Of a DNA stretch of 64,000 nucleotides, positions 42,071 through 54,297 are shown piece after piece (positions within the stretch are counted from its first letter, which is position 1; each line of letters begins with the position of its first letter). This stretch comes from an uncultured Burkholderiales bacterium (GTDB taxonomy: Bacteria > Pseudomonadota > Gammaproteobacteria > Burkholderiales > Burkholderiaceae_C). The position numbers and the translations under genes were made by a program. Location of the stretch: the NCBI GenBank assembly GCA_945952065.1, contig CAMFGY010000003.1:186001-250000 (forward strand). The letters run 5' to 3'. The notes beneath the pieces are model-generated. The model saw nothing but the letters and a program-made list of their open reading frames with translations. It did not search any database and was not told the DNA's origin.

Positions 42071-42979
42071 TCAAGTCCGGGACGACAGCCAGATCCCCGC
42101 CACGATCAGCGCAAACGCGGCGCCGTGGTACCAGTGCGGCCATTCGCCCAGCAGGGCCGCAGACATCAGGGCGGCGAACACCGGACTGAGGTTGGCAAAG
42201 AACGCTGCGATCGCGGGGCCTGCTGACGTCACCCCCAGGCCCCAGCAGCGGTAGGCCAGCAACGAGGGGCCCAGGGCCACATAGAGCAGCGCCATGGCAA
42301 GACCTGGCCCCCATTGAATCGGCTGCGGCTGCCAAGCCACTTGTTCCAGCCCGGCCATGCCGCCTGCGAACACCAGGCCAAACAGCAATTGCGCCATCAG
42401 TGCTTCGGCCCAGTCCCAGTTGGGCCGAGCAGCGCCTCGCATGGAAGCGCTCGGCCGTGCCAGTAGCCAGCTGTATAGCGCCCAGCTGATGATGGCCAGC
42501 AGCATCAACAAATCGCCGCTCACGAATTGCACCTGGGCCAATGCGTGCAACTGACCCCGGCAGATCACCAAGGCCACGCCGCACAGCGACAGGGCGGCGC
42601 CCCACAGTTGCTGACGCCGCGGCCTGACGCCAAACACCAGCGCGCCCATGCCCAGCATCCAGACCGGCAAGCTGGCTGCAATCAAGGTGACATTGAGAGG
42701 GCTAGAACTGTGCAGGGCCTGATACTGCAAGGCGTTGTAGCAGCCCATGCCCAACAAGCCACACAGCGCGAGGTAGCGCCAACGTTGCAGCAACACCTGG
42801 GGCTGCAACATCACGCGCCATGCCCAGGGCAGCAACAGCAGCGCCGCCAAGCCCCAACGCAGCGCATTCAAAGCCAGCGGTGAGATGTTGCCCACCATCA
42901 CCCGCCCGACGACGGCATTGCCGGCCCACATCAGCGGAGGCAGTGTCAACAGCAGGGCCAAGCGGGGCGTCAGCTTCAT
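42071..42979 (-). CDS. EamA/DMT-superfamily transporter
   Basis: A 302-residue ten-helix membrane protein with two EamA repeats. Motifs include PPLMWAGNAVVGRVMVG in helix 1, LGMGCYNALQYQALHSSSPL in helix 3-4, and LGPSLLAYRCWGLGV in the second half. Substrate and direction are unknown. It follows the histidine kinase gene by 18 bases on the same strand and is probably co-transcribed. Its stop is 26 bases from convergent csgG-like. Confidence 0.85.
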   Translation of the reverse strand: MKLTPRLALLLTLPPLMWAGNAVVGRVMVGNISPLALNALRWGLAALLLLPWAWRVMLQPQVLLQRWRYLALCGLLGMGCYNALQYQALHSSSPLNVTLIAASLPVWMLGMGALVFGVRPRRQQLWGAALSLCGVALVICRGQLHALAQVQFVSGDLLMLLAIISWALYSWLLARPSASMRGAARPNWDWAEALMAQLLFGLVFAGGMAGLEQVAWQPQPIQWGPGLAMALLYVALGPSLLAYRCWGLGVTSAGPAIAAFFANLSPVFAALMSAALLGEWPHWYHGAAFALIVAGIWLSSRT

Positions 42980-42997
42980 GCAAAAAACTGCGGGGCC

Positions 42998-44533
<1,536 letters not shown>

Positions 44534-44713
44534 GGGAACAGCAAATCGGAAGCTACTTGGCCGCGGCGCCTGCAAGGGTTCAAGGCGTCAAGAACGGCAA
44601 GAAAAACGCAGTCCGCATTGTGGCCCGAGCGGCTCAATTCGCCCTCGCTTCTTGGGCTGGTTTCAGAGAATATTTCAGCAAAAGTTTCAGCGGGTTTCTT
44701 CTGGCGGGTGGGC

Positions 44714-45571
44714 TCAGTCATGCACGGCCGCGCGGTAGGCGTGCCAACTGGCGTGGCCCAGAATTGGCCCCACGATGATCAGCCCGGCAAAGCCCGGCAA
44801 GAGCGCCAAGACCACGGCGGCGGTGATCAAAAAGCCCCACCACAGCATCACCAGCGGTTGCGTCAGCACCAGGCGCAAACTGGTCAAGCCCGCGGTCACC
44901 GCGTCGGTTTCACGCGCCAGCAGCATGGGGATGGAGATCACGCTGATGGCGTAGATCAGGCCTGCAAAAACCGCCCCCACGGCGAGGTAGGCGATGATGA
45001 AGCTGATGTTTTGAGGGTCCAGCAATTTGCTGATCGAGCCCGCAAAGTCCGGCATGCCGTCAAAGCTGACGGCGAACACGATCAAAGCGGCGCGGCCCCA
45101 AATCATTTCCAGAATCAAGAGCACGCCACCGAAGATGGTGATTTGCGACAGGCGTTGATTCCAGGCCAGAAGCGAGTCCAGCAGGCGCGGGGCCTGCCCC
45201 TGTTCCAGTCGCATGCTGACCCGGTACAGACCCAGGCACAAAAAGGGCCCCATCAGCAAAAAGCCGGCCGACAAAGCCAGGGTGTAGATCGGTGCATGTT
45301 TGAACACGCCCATCAAAGCCCAGCCCATCAACATGAAACACAGGCCGTAGAACATGCCGATCCAAGGGGCGCGCCGAAAGTCTCGCCATCCCGCGGCCAG
45401 CCAACACAAAGGGTCGCGCAGACGCAAAGGGTGCAGCGGGATATTGAACGAGTTGTCGCGCGGCGCCTCGGCCTCGCCAGGGGCGGGCGGGGGCGCGGCT
45501 TCAGGCGCGGCGGCGCTGGGGGTGGGCGCGTGGGCGGGTGCGTGGGCGGGTGCGTGGGCGTCGGTCGTCAT
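44714..45571 (-). CDS. DUF2189 membrane protein
   Basis: A 285-residue protein with about six helices (residues 70-280). An N-terminal Pro/Ala-rich cytoplasmic tail includes an AHAP repeat encoded by a 12-base tandem repeat. The core LRDPLCWLAAGWRDFRRAPW is typical of DUF2189, whose role is unknown. It is probably independent of the kinase gene 180 bases downstream. Confidence 0.85.
   Translation of the reverse strand: MTTDAHAPAHAPAHAPTPSAAAPEAAPPPAPGEAEAPRDNSFNIPLHPLRLRDPLCWLAAGWRDFRRAPWIGMFYGLCFMLMGWALMGVFKHAPIYTLALSAGFLLMGPFLCLGLYRVSMRLEQGQAPRLLDSLLAWNQRLSQITIFGGVLLILEMIWGRAALIVFAVSFDGMPDFAGSISKLLDPQNISFIIAYLAVGAVFAGLIYAISVISIPMLLARETDAVTAGLTSLRLVLTQPLVMLWWGFLITAAVVLALLPGFAGLIIVGPILGHASWHAYRAAVHD
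45528..45560. repeat. 12-base tandem repeat in the DUF2189 gene
   Basis: GCGTGGGCGGGT (given on the + strand) is repeated 2.75 times in direct tandem; it encodes the Ala-His-Ala-Pro repeat of the DUF2189 N-terminus and stays in frame. Confidence 0.8.
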
Positions 45572-45659
45572 GCCCGCAGCTTAGGCGGGCAGGGCGGGCG
45601 CAACTAGCGGAGTTTCCTGCATGGGTGCAACCCGAGGTTGCACCCTGCGATCGACTTAC

Positions 45660-46160
45660 TTAGCCACGGCGCACGCGGCGAATTTCATCCCAAATCAACA
45701 GGGCTGCACCCACAGTGATGGCGCTGTCGGCGATGTTGAAGGAGGGGAAGTACCAACCGGCCCAGTGCACCTGGATGAAGTCGACCACATAGCCGTGCAG
45801 CAAGCGGTCCACCACATTGCCGATGGCGCCGCCGAGAATAAGGCTGAGCGCTGTGGCAAACAGGGTTTGTTGGCCGTGCTTGCGCAGCATCACCACGATG
45901 AAGAGCGTGGCCAAAGCGCCCAGGCCCACGAAGAACCAGCGCTGCCAGCCCCCGGCTCCGGCCAAGAAGCTGAAGGCTGCGCCGGTGTTGTGAACCCGCA
46001 CGACGTTGAAAAAGCTGGTGACGAAGCGGCTGTCGCCGAGTTGGAAATTGCCCAGGATCAGCACCTTGGTGAACTGATCCAGCAAGATCACCACCAGGGC
46101 GATCGCCAGCCACAGGCCCAACTTGTTGCCGGCGCCGCCTTTTGTTTTGCTGCTCGCCAT
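45660..46160 (-). CDS. lspA: Lipoprotein signal peptidase
   Basis: A 166-residue aspartic peptidase of the inner membrane that removes signal peptides from prolipoproteins. Four helices carry [20 protein letters not shown], and the catalytic Asp pair in [10 protein letters not shown] and FNIADSAIT. The start lies three bases after the ileS stop, in the order ribF-ileS-lspA seen in many proteobacteria. Confidence 0.95.
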   Translation of the reverse strand: MASSKTKGGAGNKLGLWLAIALVVILLDQFTKVLILGNFQLGDSRFVTSFFNVVRVHNTGAAFSFLAGAGGWQRWFFVGLGALATLFIVVMLRKHGQQTLFATALSLILGGAIGNVVDRLLHGYVVDFIQVHWAGWYFPSFNIADSAITVGAALLIWDEIRRVRRG

Positions 46161-46163
46161 CGC

Positions 46164-49001
46164 TCAGGCCACCGTGCGGGTTTCGCCGCTGCCGTGCAGA
46201 TTGCTGTCGCAGCGGCCGCAAATCGTCGGGTGTTCAGGATTGGCGCCGACATCTTCGCGGTAATGCCAGCAGCGCTCGCATTTTTGCTGCGCCGAGGGCG
46301 TGACGGTGACTTGCAATTCGGCCACCTCGCTCACCTGGGCCGCCGAGGTGATGAAGACGAACTTCAAATCCTCGCCCAGCGATTGCAGCAGGGTCAGGTC
46401 TTGCGCGTTCACACCCAGGCTGACTTCGGCCTGCAGCGAGGAACCCACGCCGCCTTCCTTGCGCACGTCTTCAATCGCCTTGTTGACCGCTTCGCGGATC
46501 TCGCGGATGCGGCCCCATTTGGCCAGCAGCGCTTCATCGGGCGCGGCGAATTGCCAGTAGGTCTCGACAAAAATGCTCTCGCCCGCGGGCTTGCCGCTGA
46601 AGATGGGCCAGGCCTCTTCGGCGGTGAAGCTGAGGAAGGGGGCCATCCAGCGCAGCATGGCGTGGGTGAGTTGCCACAGCGCGGTTTGGGCCGAGCGGCG
46701 CGCCAAGCTCTTGGGCGCGGTGGTGTAGAGGCGGTCCTTCAGCACATCGAGGTAGAAGGCGCCCAGGTCTTCCGAGCAATAAACCTGCAGCTTGGCCACC
46801 ACCGGGTGGAACTCATAGCGCTGGTAATGGGCCAGGATCTCGGCCTGCATCTGCGCCGCGCGGGCCAGGGCAAAGCGGTCCACTTCCAGCAACTGGTCCA
46901 GGGGCACGGCATCGGTGGCCGGGTCGAAGTCGCTGACGTTAGCCAGCAAGAAGCGCAAGGTGTTGCGGATGCGGCGGTAGGCGTCCACCACGCGGGCCAG
47001 GATTTTGTCGTCCAGGCCCAGGTCGCCCGAGTAGTCGGTCGAGGCGCACCACAGGCGGATGATCTCGGCCCCCATCTTTTCGCTGACGGTTTGCGGCGCC
47101 ACCACATTGCCCACCGACTTGCTCATCTTGCGGCCCGCGCCGTCCACCACAAAGCCGTGCGTCAAAAGGCCTTTGTAGGGCGCGCGGCCGTAGAGTGCGC
47201 AGCCGATCAGCAGCGAGCTGTGGAACCAACCGCGGTGCTGGTCGTGACCTTCCAGATAGAGGTCGGCCTCGGGGCCGCTGTCATGCGCGGCGCCAGCGTG
47301 GCTGCCGTTCAGCACATGTTGGAAGGTCGACCCGGAGTCGAACCACACATCCAGGATATCGCTGCCCTTGCTGTACTCGGCGGCCTCGGCGCCCAGCCAG
47401 TCGGCCGGGTCCAGCTTGGCCCAGGCTTCGACACCGCCGGCCTCGACGATGACGGCCGCGCGCTCGATGAACTCCAGCGTCTTGGGGTGCGGCTGGCCGC
47501 TGTCTTTGTGCAAGAAAATCGGCAGCGGCACGCCCCAGCTGCGCTGGCGCGAGATGCACCAGTCGGGGCGCCCGGCAATCATGTCGCGCAGACGGGCGCG
47601 GCCGTTCTCGGGGTAGAAGCTCGTGGCATCGATGGCTTCCAGCGCGGTTTGGCGCAGCGTCTTCTCGGCGGGCTCCACCGCGAACAGGCCTTCGCCCTCG
47701 TCCATGCGCACAAACCATTGGGCCGCGGCGCGGTAGATCACCGGCGTCTTGTGGCGCCAGCAATGCGGGTAGCTGTGGGTGATCTTGACGTGCGAGAGCA
47801 GGCGACCGGCGTTCTCCAGCGCCTCGGCGATCACGGGGTTGGCCTTCCAGATGTGCAGACCGCCGAACAGGGGCAGGCTGGCTTCATACGTGCCGTTGCC
47901 GGTGACGGGGTTCAAGATGTCCTTGAAGTCCATGCCATGGCTGACGCAGCTTTGGAAGTCATCCAGGCCATAGGCGGGGGCGGAGTGAACCACGCCCGTG
48001 CCGTCCTCCGCCGTGGCGTAGTCGGCCAGATAGACCGGGCTGCTGCGGTCGAAGCCCGCGTCCACATGGGCGAGTGGATGCTTGAACTTCAGCATCGCCA
48101 GGTTCTTGCCGACGGTGGTGGCCAACACCGAGCCCTCGAGCTTCCAGCGCGCCAAGCACTTTTCCACCAGGGCCTCGGCCACCATGAAGATGCCGCGCGG
48201 CGTGTCCACCAGGGCGTAGACCAACTCGGGGTTCAGGTTCAAAGCCTGGTTGGCCGGGATGGTCCAGGGGGTGGTGGTCCAGATGACGGTGAAGGCTTCT
48301 TTGTTCAGCGCGGGCAGGCCGAAAGCGGCGGCGAGCTTGTCGGGCTCGGCGCTCAAGAAGGCCACGTCCACCGCCGGGCTTTGCTTGTCTTGGTACTCGA
48401 TTTCAAACTCAGCCAGCGAAGAGCCGCAGTCAAAACACCAGTAAACCGGCTTCAAACCGCGGTAGACAAAGCCGCGCTCGAACAGGCGCTTCAAGACGCG
48501 GATCTCGCCGGCCTCGTTCTTGAAGTCCATGGTGCGGTAGGGGCGCTCCCACTCGCCCAGCACGCCCAAGCGTTTGAAGTCGGCGCGCTGCGCGTCGATC
48601 TGCTCGCCGGCATAGGCGCGGCTCTTGGCCTGCACCTCGTCGCGCGGCAGGCCGCGACCGAAGGTCTTTTCGATTTGGTTTTCGATCGGCAGGCCATGGC
48701 AGTCCCAGCCAGGGATGTAGGCCGCGTCAAAGCCTTCCAACTGGCGCGCCTTGACGATCATGTCCTTGAGGATTTTGTTGGCGGCGTGGCCGATGTGGAT
48801 CTGGCCATTGGCATAGGGCGGGCCGTCATGCAAGACGAACTTGGGCGCGCCACAGCGGGCATCGCGCAGCTTTTTGTACGTCCCTTGTTCTTCCCAGGCC
48901 TTGACCCAGCCCGGCTCGCGCTTGGGCAGATCGCCCCGCATGGGGAAGGGGGTGTCCGGCAGATTCAGGCTGGCGCGGTAGTCTTTTTTGTCGGTGCTCA
49001 T
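46164..49001 (-). CDS. ileS: Isoleucyl-tRNA synthetase
   Basis: A 945-residue class I synthetase. Catalytic motifs are [15 protein letters not shown] (HIGH box) and KMSKSVGN, with a central editing domain. The C-terminal zinc site [11 protein letters not shown] plus [11 protein letters not shown] is present, as in the E. coli type. The start at 49001 ([14 protein letters not shown]) fits the family; an in-frame start at 49088 adds 29 unlike residues. The middle gene of ribF-ileS-lspA, 161 bases downstream of ribF. Confidence 0.97.
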   Translation of the reverse strand: MSTDKKDYRASLNLPDTPFPMRGDLPKREPGWVKAWEEQGTYKKLRDARCGAPKFVLHDGPPYANGQIHIGHAANKILKDMIVKARQLEGFDAAYIPGWDCHGLPIENQIEKTFGRGLPRDEVQAKSRAYAGEQIDAQRADFKRLGVLGEWERPYRTMDFKNEAGEIRVLKRLFERGFVYRGLKPVYWCFDCGSSLAEFEIEYQDKQSPAVDVAFLSAEPDKLAAAFGLPALNKEAFTVIWTTTPWTIPANQALNLNPELVYALVDTPRGIFMVAEALVEKCLARWKLEGSVLATTVGKNLAMLKFKHPLAHVDAGFDRSSPVYLADYATAEDGTGVVHSAPAYGLDDFQSCVSHGMDFKDILNPVTGNGTYEASLPLFGGLHIWKANPVIAEALENAGRLLSHVKITHSYPHCWRHKTPVIYRAAAQWFVRMDEGEGLFAVEPAEKTLRQTALEAIDATSFYPENGRARLRDMIAGRPDWCISRQRSWGVPLPIFLHKDSGQPHPKTLEFIERAAVIVEAGGVEAWAKLDPADWLGAEAAEYSKGSDILDVWFDSGSTFQHVLNGSHAGAAHDSGPEADLYLEGHDQHRGWFHSSLLIGCALYGRAPYKGLLTHGFVVDGAGRKMSKSVGNVVAPQTVSEKMGAEIIRLWCASTDYSGDLGLDDKILARVVDAYRRIRNTLRFLLANVSDFDPATDAVPLDQLLEVDRFALARAAQMQAEILAHYQRYEFHPVVAKLQVYCSEDLGAFYLDVLKDRLYTTAPKSLARRSAQTALWQLTHAMLRWMAPFLSFTAEEAWPIFSGKPAGESIFVETYWQFAAPDEALLAKWGRIREIREAVNKAIEDVRKEGGVGSSLQAEVSLGVNAQDLTLLQSLGEDLKFVFITSAAQVSEVAELQVTVTPSAQQKCERCWHYREDVGANPEHPTICGRCDSNLHGSGETRTVA

Positions 49002-49162
49002 ATGGGGGTCCAGAACTTTTGCATTCGAGGGCGCGGCAGCCAGGTGCCAAACGCCGCAGCGGAGAGAAGAGCAAACACTTGGGAACAAGCAGCCTGCTCA
49101 GGCGCAAGGCTTGCAAACAAGCCTGCAGAGGGCAAAACAGGGGCGGCAAGACCCCGCCAGCG

Positions 49163-50185
49163 TCAAATTCGGTCGCGTGTGGTCTGGCGTCGCATGGCGG
49201 CATGGGTGGCCAGAAAGGCCCGCGCGTCCGCCACATCCTGCCGGATGGCGGCCGTCAAGGCGGGCAGCCCATCGTAGCGGGCTTCGTCGCGAAGTTTGTG
49301 CAGGAGTTCCACGCGCACGAGTTTACCGTAGGCCCCGTCGCGGCCCAGCGCGGGCGGCCAGTCCAGGCAATGCACTTCCAGCAGCACGCGGCCGGCGTCT
49401 TCCACCGTGGGCCGCACGCCCAGCGAGGCCACGCCATCGAGGGGCTGATCCTGCAAGCCATGGGTGCGCACCGCAAAGATGCCGTGGGCGGCTGGTTTGT
49501 CATGTGCAAAGCGCAGATTCAGGGTGCGAAAGCCGTCCCGCGCGCCCGGGGAAGACTCTCCAAGACTGCGCCCGAGTTTTTGCCCATGCACCACATGGCC
49601 GGAGATCGCATAGGGCCGGCCCAGCAATCGGGCGGTGGCGGCCATATCGCCGGCGGCCAGGGCTTCGCGCACCGCTGAGCTGCTGACGCGCATGCCATGC
49701 ACTTCGTAGCTCATCATGCGGGCCACATCAAAACCATGCTGACGGCCGGCGGCGTCGAGCGTGGCGTAGTCGCCTTGGCGCTTGGCGCCGAACCGGAAGT
49801 CGTCGCCCACCAGGATGTAGCGGGCATTCAGTCCCTGGCGCAGCACGGTTTGAATGAAGTCTTGGGCACTCAGCGAAGCCAGGCCTTCATCAAAGCGCAG
49901 CACCACCACCTGGTCGATGCCGCAGCGTTCCAGTTCGCTGAGTTTGTCGCGCAAGGTGGCGATGCGTTGGGGCGCCAATTCAGGCTTGCCGAGCTTGGCC
50001 GCAAAGAAGTCGCGCGGATGCGGCTCGAAGGTCATCACGCAGGAGGGCAGGCCGCGATGCGAGGCCTCGGATTTCAGCAAGGCCAGCATGGCTTGGTGGC
50101 CACGGTGAACGCCGTCAAAGTTGCCAATGGTCAGCGCGCAAGCGGGCGCGATGCCGGGGTGATTGAAGCCGCGAAAGACATGCAT
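49163..50185 (-). CDS. ribF: Bifunctional riboflavin kinase/FAD synthetase
   Basis: A 340-residue enzyme making FMN and then FAD. The N-terminal nucleotidyltransferase domain has ALTIGNFDGVHRGH and MTFEPHPRDFF, and the C-terminal kinase domain has RPYAISGHVVHGQKLGR, ASLGVRPTVED and LEVHCLDW. Length and order match the E. coli protein (313) with a short extension. It is the first gene of the ribF-ileS-lspA unit. Confidence 0.95.
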   Translation of the reverse strand: MHVFRGFNHPGIAPACALTIGNFDGVHRGHQAMLALLKSEASHRGLPSCVMTFEPHPRDFFAAKLGKPELAPQRIATLRDKLSELERCGIDQVVVLRFDEGLASLSAQDFIQTVLRQGLNARYILVGDDFRFGAKRQGDYATLDAAGRQHGFDVARMMSYEVHGMRVSSSAVREALAAGDMAATARLLGRPYAISGHVVHGQKLGRSLGESSPGARDGFRTLNLRFAHDKPAAHGIFAVRTHGLQDQPLDGVASLGVRPTVEDAGRVLLEVHCLDWPPALGRDGAYGKLVRVELLHKLRDEARYDGLPALTAAIRQDVADARAFLATHAAMRRQTTRDRI

Positions 50186-50241
50186 GGCCGCGATTATCCT
50201 TCGCCCGCGCGGACAGACCGGTGTGGGGCGGCCTGCGGCGC

Positions 50242-52161
50242 TTAGACCAGTTCGGGGACTTGCAAATGCCGCTGCACCACGGCAAGCAAATCGTCCATTT
50301 CAAAGGGCTTGACCAAATAGTCGTCCATGCCGCACTGGATGCAGCGTTCGCGGTCGCCGTTGACGGCGCTGGCGGTCAAGGCCACGATGGGCACATGGGC
50401 CAAGAAGCGGCTGCGCTCCAAGGCGCGCCAGCGCCGGGTGGCTTCAAAGCCATCCATCTTGGGCATTTGGCAGTCCATCAGCACCAGGTCATAGGCCAAG
50501 GTCTCCAGTCGCTCCAGTGCTTCCACGCCGTTCTCGGCCTGATCCACTTGCAAGCCGCAGCTCTCCAGCATCGAGGAGGCCACCAGCACATTGACCATGC
50601 TGTCGTCGACCAGCAGCACGCGGCCGGACAGCTGGGGCGGCTGGGCCAGTGCCCGCGAGGCCTGCGGCTCGGCGGGCAGCGCGCTTGACGGGTTCGCGCT
50701 CTGGATCGGCGCAGCCTCCGTGTCGGGCGCCGTCGCGGGCTGCGCACGGGCGCTGCGTGGGGAGCCCACATCGGCACAAGCTTGCAGGGGCAGGGTGAAT
50801 TCAAACAGCGAGCCCTGGCCGGGCACCGAGCTGCAACGCAGATCGCCCCCCATGGCGCGCGCCAGTTCGCGGGAGATGGTCAGGCCCAGGCCGGTGCCGT
50901 CTTGGCGGCGCGGGCGGCGCTCTTGCTCCGCTTGTTCAAAAGGCGCAAAGACGCGCTCCATCTGGTCGGCGGCAATGCCCTCGCCCGTGTCGCGCACCGC
51001 AAATCGCAGCAGGGTGCCGGCCCGCATGTCCAGGGTCGGGCTCACCTCCACACTCACCTGACCCTGCTCGGTGAATTTGATGGCATTGCCGATCAGGTTG
51101 TGCAAGACCTGTTTGATGCGGGAGGCGTCACCCAAGGCATAGGAAGGCAGGGCCGGACTCAGATTGAGTGAAAACGCCAGCCCCTTGTCGCGCGCGGTTT
51201 CGCGCAGCAGGCGGCAGACATCGTCCACCGTCTCGCGCACATGGACCGGGCCGGAATCCACCGCCAGTTTGCCGGACTCGATACGCGCCAGATCGAGGAT
51301 GTCGTTCACCAAGGCCAGCAAATGCTGGCCCGAGCGACGCATGATGTCGACTTGCTCGCGCTGCCTGGGGTCCAGCGGGCTGCGCTCCAGCAATTGAGTC
51401 ATGCCCAAGATGCCGTTCAGCGGAGTGCGGATCTCATGGCTCATCACCGCCACATAGCGACTCTTGCTGTTGCTGGAGTGCTCGGCGGACTGCAAAGCCT
51501 GCTGGCGTTGCTGGGCCAGCCAATCGGTGGCGAAGCGCAGTCGCAGCAACTCGGTGGTGCGGCTGTCGATTTTTTGGGATTCTTTCAGCGCAACGGCGGT
51601 GAAGAGCAGCAGGCTCAAACCGGTCAAGACACCTGCTTGATCGGCTCGGCTCAAGTGATAGGCCGCCAGCGGGCCCAGGGCCAGTGTGCTGAACAGCAAA
51701 TTGGCATGCAGGCGCCCGCCCAATGAAAACAAGCCCACGGCACCCAGGCCGACCATGGCGGCCAGCATCAGGCCTTCGAGTTGGGGTTGTGCGGGCACAT
51801 GGAAAAACCAGCCCATCAGGCCCCAGCTCAGGGCATCCAGACCCAGGAGCAGCAGGAAGCGGGTTCGCCAAGGGGCAACTTGCGCGTGGCTCGGGCGCTG
51901 CGCCCAGAAGCGGCGAAAACTCAGCAAATCCGCGCAACGTGTCAGGCCCGTCAAAAGCCGAAAGCCCAGCCAAGACAACAGCAGGCTTTGAGGCAGATAG
52001 GGCCAGAGCAAGACAAGGGGGAACAGGCTGAAGACCAGCCCCAGCGCGGTTGGCCTCAGGCTGCGCTCATAAAGCGATGCCAATTGCTCCGACCTCACCT
52101 GTTCGGTGATGTCGGGGGCCGTGTCTTCGCGAGCCTGAGCGGAGCCAGGTTCTGCCGTCAT
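50242..52161 (-). CDS. Hybrid histidine kinase with receiver domain
   Basis: A 639-residue kinase. The N-terminal half has about six membrane helices (residues 35-190), then HisKA with His242 in [16 protein letters not shown], an ATPase domain ([24 protein letters not shown]), and a receiver domain (about 520-636) with [10 protein letters not shown] and the phospho-acceptor Asp563 in [19 protein letters not shown] before the ATG at 52161 supports the start. No output partner is next to it. Confidence 0.92.
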   Translation of the reverse strand: MTAEPGSAQAREDTAPDITEQVRSEQLASLYERSLRPTALGLVFSLFPLVLLWPYLPQSLLLSWLGFRLLTGLTRCADLLSFRRFWAQRPSHAQVAPWRTRFLLLLGLDALSWGLMGWFFHVPAQPQLEGLMLAAMVGLGAVGLFSLGGRLHANLLFSTLALGPLAAYHLSRADQAGVLTGLSLLLFTAVALKESQKIDSRTTELLRLRFATDWLAQQRQQALQSAEHSSNSKSRYVAVMSHEIRTPLNGILGMTQLLERSPLDPRQREQVDIMRRSGQHLLALVNDILDLARIESGKLAVDSGPVHVRETVDDVCRLLRETARDKGLAFSLNLSPALPSYALGDASRIKQVLHNLIGNAIKFTEQGQVSVEVSPTLDMRAGTLLRFAVRDTGEGIAADQMERVFAPFEQAEQERRPRRQDGTGLGLTISRELARAMGGDLRCSSVPGQGSLFEFTLPLQACADVGSPRSARAQPATAPDTEAAPIQSANPSSALPAEPQASRALAQPPQLSGRVLLVDDSMVNVLVASSMLESCGLQVDQAENGVEALERLETLAYDLVLMDCQMPKMDGFEATRRWRALERSRFLAHVPIVALTASAVNGDRERCIQCGMDDYLVKPFEMDDLLAVVQRHLQVPELV

Positions 52162-52352
52162 AAATGTGAATTCCCTCGGAGACCGGTTGCCTCTCAAGAG
52201 GCAACTCATGGGCGCAGAGTCTTGTGCTCTTGCTGCTCAGCCGAGGTTCTACATGCACTTTGTGACAAATTACACGGGATCTACCCTGGGCGTCGCCTCA
52301 AAGCCGCAGTTTTGAGGGCAAACCCCAGTGTTCTTTGACGGTCATCAAACCT

Positions 52353-53147
52353 TTATTTCGGCGTGATTTCTGAGGGGCTGTTGATCCAGATCCATTCGCC
52401 GGGCTTGAGATCTTGTGGCAGGGTCAAGGCGCCGAACTGGGGGCGGTGCAGGCTTTCCACGCGGTTGCCCACGGCGGCCACCATGCGCTTGACCTGGTGG
52501 TATTTGCCCTCGACCAAGGTCAGGCGCAGACCGTGGGTGCCGAAGCTCTCGGCGCCTTCGGCGCGCACAGTTTCGGGCGTGTAGGGCGCGCTGCGCTCGG
52601 GTTTGCCGCTGGGCTTGCTGAAGCCGCGGCCCGATGCGCCGCCCACTGCTACCGGTTTGCTGGGCTCGGGTTCGCGCAACTCCACGCCTGCCAGCAATTG
52701 CGCCACCATCTCTGGAGTGACGGGGTGCTTGCAGGTGGCCTCGTAGACCTTGGGCACATGGTGCTTGGGGCTGGTGAGCTTGTGAATCAGGGCACCGTCA
52801 TCGGTCAGCAAAAGCAGGCCGGTGGTGTCTTCGTCCAAGCGGCCAATCGGCTGCACATCGCGCTCCCGCAACGGGGCGGGCAAGAGGTTCATCACGCTGG
52901 GGTGATGCTTGGGCTTGCGCGAGCACTCATAGCCGCTGGGCTTGTTCAGCAAGATCAGGGCTTTGTCGTGATAGGGCCAGGTCTTGCCGCTGACCTCGAA
53001 GGTCAGCCCCTCGGTTTCGAACTCTTGCCAGGGGTCTTCCACGACCTCGCCTTGGACGCTGACCTCGCCGTTGTGCAGCAGGCCTGCGCAAAGCCGGCGA
53101 CTGCCGAAGCCTTGGGTGAACAGAATTTGGGCAATGTGCATCTTCAT
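52353..53147 (-). CDS. rsuA: 16S rRNA pseudouridine synthase RsuA-like
   Basis: A 264-residue RsuA-family pseudouridine synthase: an N-terminal S4 domain (about 1-58), then LLNKPSGYECS and the catalytic Asp in PIGRLDEDTTGLLLLTDDG. A Lys/Ser/Pro-rich insert of about 35 residues (about 163-198) is unlike E. coli RsuA (231 residues). The start MKMHIAQIL at 53147 is the best; an upstream in-frame start is unlike the family. It is divergent from the RpiR-type regulator. Confidence 0.9.
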   Translation of the reverse strand: MKMHIAQILFTQGFGSRRLCAGLLHNGEVSVQGEVVEDPWQEFETEGLTFEVSGKTWPYHDKALILLNKPSGYECSRKPKHHPSVMNLLPAPLRERDVQPIGRLDEDTTGLLLLTDDGALIHKLTSPKHHVPKVYEATCKHPVTPEMVAQLLAGVELREPEPSKPVAVGGASGRGFSKPSGKPERSAPYTPETVRAEGAESFGTHGLRLTLVEGKYHQVKRMVAAVGNRVESLHRPQFGALTLPQDLKPGEWIWINSPSEITPK

Positions 53148-53254
53148 CGGGCCATTGTCCCTCAGGCGCTTGGGTGGGGTGCAGGCGAATGCTGGCCCTG
53201 AGGGTGCAGCTTGAGGGCTCAGGGTTTCCCAGCGCACCGTCGTTGGCAGGGTGA

Positions 53255-53312
53255 TGAAAGAATGTTTTCAAATTCCAGGTGAACATTGAAAGCAAGTTTT
53301 CAAATTGAAAAC
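53255..53312. promoter_or_regulatory. Palindromic operator cluster upstream of the RpiR-family regulator
   Basis: Two copies of TGAAA-N6-TTTCA (53255-53270 and 53287-53302) lie 32 bases apart, about three helical turns; the second extends to TTGAAA-N6-TTTCAA (53286-53303). A third palindrome, GTTTTCAA-A-TTGAAAAC (53296-53312), overlaps the TTG start of the regulator at 53305. This fits cooperative binding and autorepression. Confidence 0.7.
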
Positions 53313-54297
53313 CCATTCCAGCGCCTCGCAAGCGCAATCGCAGTCTTCGCGCGCAGCGGCGCTGGCTGATCTGCCGCTTCTGCAGCAGATCGCCCAGGCG
53401 GCACCGGCCATGTCGGGCGTGCAGCAGCGTCTGGCAACTGCGGTTTTGGCCCACCCGTTCCGCGCTGCCACCGCGTCCATCGATGAATTCGCCAAGGAGG
53501 TCGGGGTGTCCATCGCCTCTGCCAATCGATTCGCCGTGGGCTTGGGCTATCGCGGCTATGCGCAGTTCCGGGCGGAACTGGCGCGCGCTTTTGAGTCCAC
53601 GCTGGCGCCGGTAGAGCGTTTGCGCAGCGGTTTGGCGCAAGTCGCTGCCAATAGCGCAGAGTTGATGGCCCGCTCCTTGGACGAAGACCAACGCAATGTG
53701 CAGCGCACCCGCGAGGGCTTGCAGGTGCAGGGCTGTGAGCGCGCGGTGGATTTGATTCTGGGCGCGCGCCGTATCAACACCTTGGGCTATGGAGCCAGCG
53801 CCTTTTTGGCCGGTTTGATGCACCATGAGTTGGATGCGTATTGCCGCGATGTGGCCACCTTGTCGCAAATGCCTGGGCCGAGCCATGCGGCGCGGCAGAT
53901 TTTCAAACTCGGCCCGCAGGATCTCTTGATCGCCATCGCCATGCCGCGCTACAGCGAGGACACCTTGATGCTGACCCGCATGGCCCATGAGCGAGCCTGC
54001 AAGATCCTGGTCCTGACCGATCAGCCAACCTCGCCGCTGGTGGCCTTGGCCGATCAGGTCTTGCTGGTGCATGCGGCCAAACAGATGTCGGCCACCTCCA
54101 ATGCGGCGGCGCTGGCCTGCATTGAGGCCCTGTGCGCCGCAGTCGCGCGACGCACGCCGCAAGCAGTGGAGCGCGCGCAGGAATTGGCACGTTATGTGAT
54201 GCCCTGGCTGCACATGAACAAGGCGGGGCAGCGCGCAGCGGCGCGGCGTTCAGATCGCCCTTCGTCAAAAACAAGTCAAACAGGAAGCTCGCGATGA
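53305..54297 (+). CDS. MurR/RpiR-family transcription regulator
   Basis: A 330-residue regulator with an N-terminal HTH_6 domain (about residues 25-100; SIDEFAKEVGVSIASANRFA) and a C-terminal SIS sugar-isomerase-like domain (about 125-265) that usually binds phosphosugars or related ligands. No ATG precedes the HTH; TTG at 53305 is the first start after an in-frame stop, and it overlaps the operator. Its stop overlaps iaaA (ATGA), placing it at the head of iaaA-gsiABCD-dmpA, which it probably controls. Confidence 0.88.
   Translation: MKTHSSASQAQSQSSRAAALADLPLLQQIAQAAPAMSGVQQRLATAVLAHPFRAATASIDEFAKEVGVSIASANRFAVGLGYRGYAQFRAELARAFESTLAPVERLRSGLAQVAANSAELMARSLDEDQRNVQRTREGLQVQGCERAVDLILGARRINTLGYGASAFLAGLMHHELDAYCRDVATLSQMPGPSHAARQIFKLGPQDLLIAIAMPRYSEDTLMLTRMAHERACKILVLTDQPTSPLVALADQVLLVHAAKQMSATSNAAALACIEALCAAVARRTPQAVERAQELARYVMPWLHMNKAGQRAAARRSDRPSSKTSQTGSSR

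Noticed and set aside
49002-49162. T-box-like leader before ileS.
   Set aside because: No T-box motif or specifier hairpin found, and such leaders are typical of Gram-positives.
45621-49277. Open frame of about 1,218 codons on the + strand opposite lspA and ileS.
   Set aside because: It is antisense to two certain genes. Long antisense frames arise from G+C-rich codon use, and the translation has no recognisable domain.
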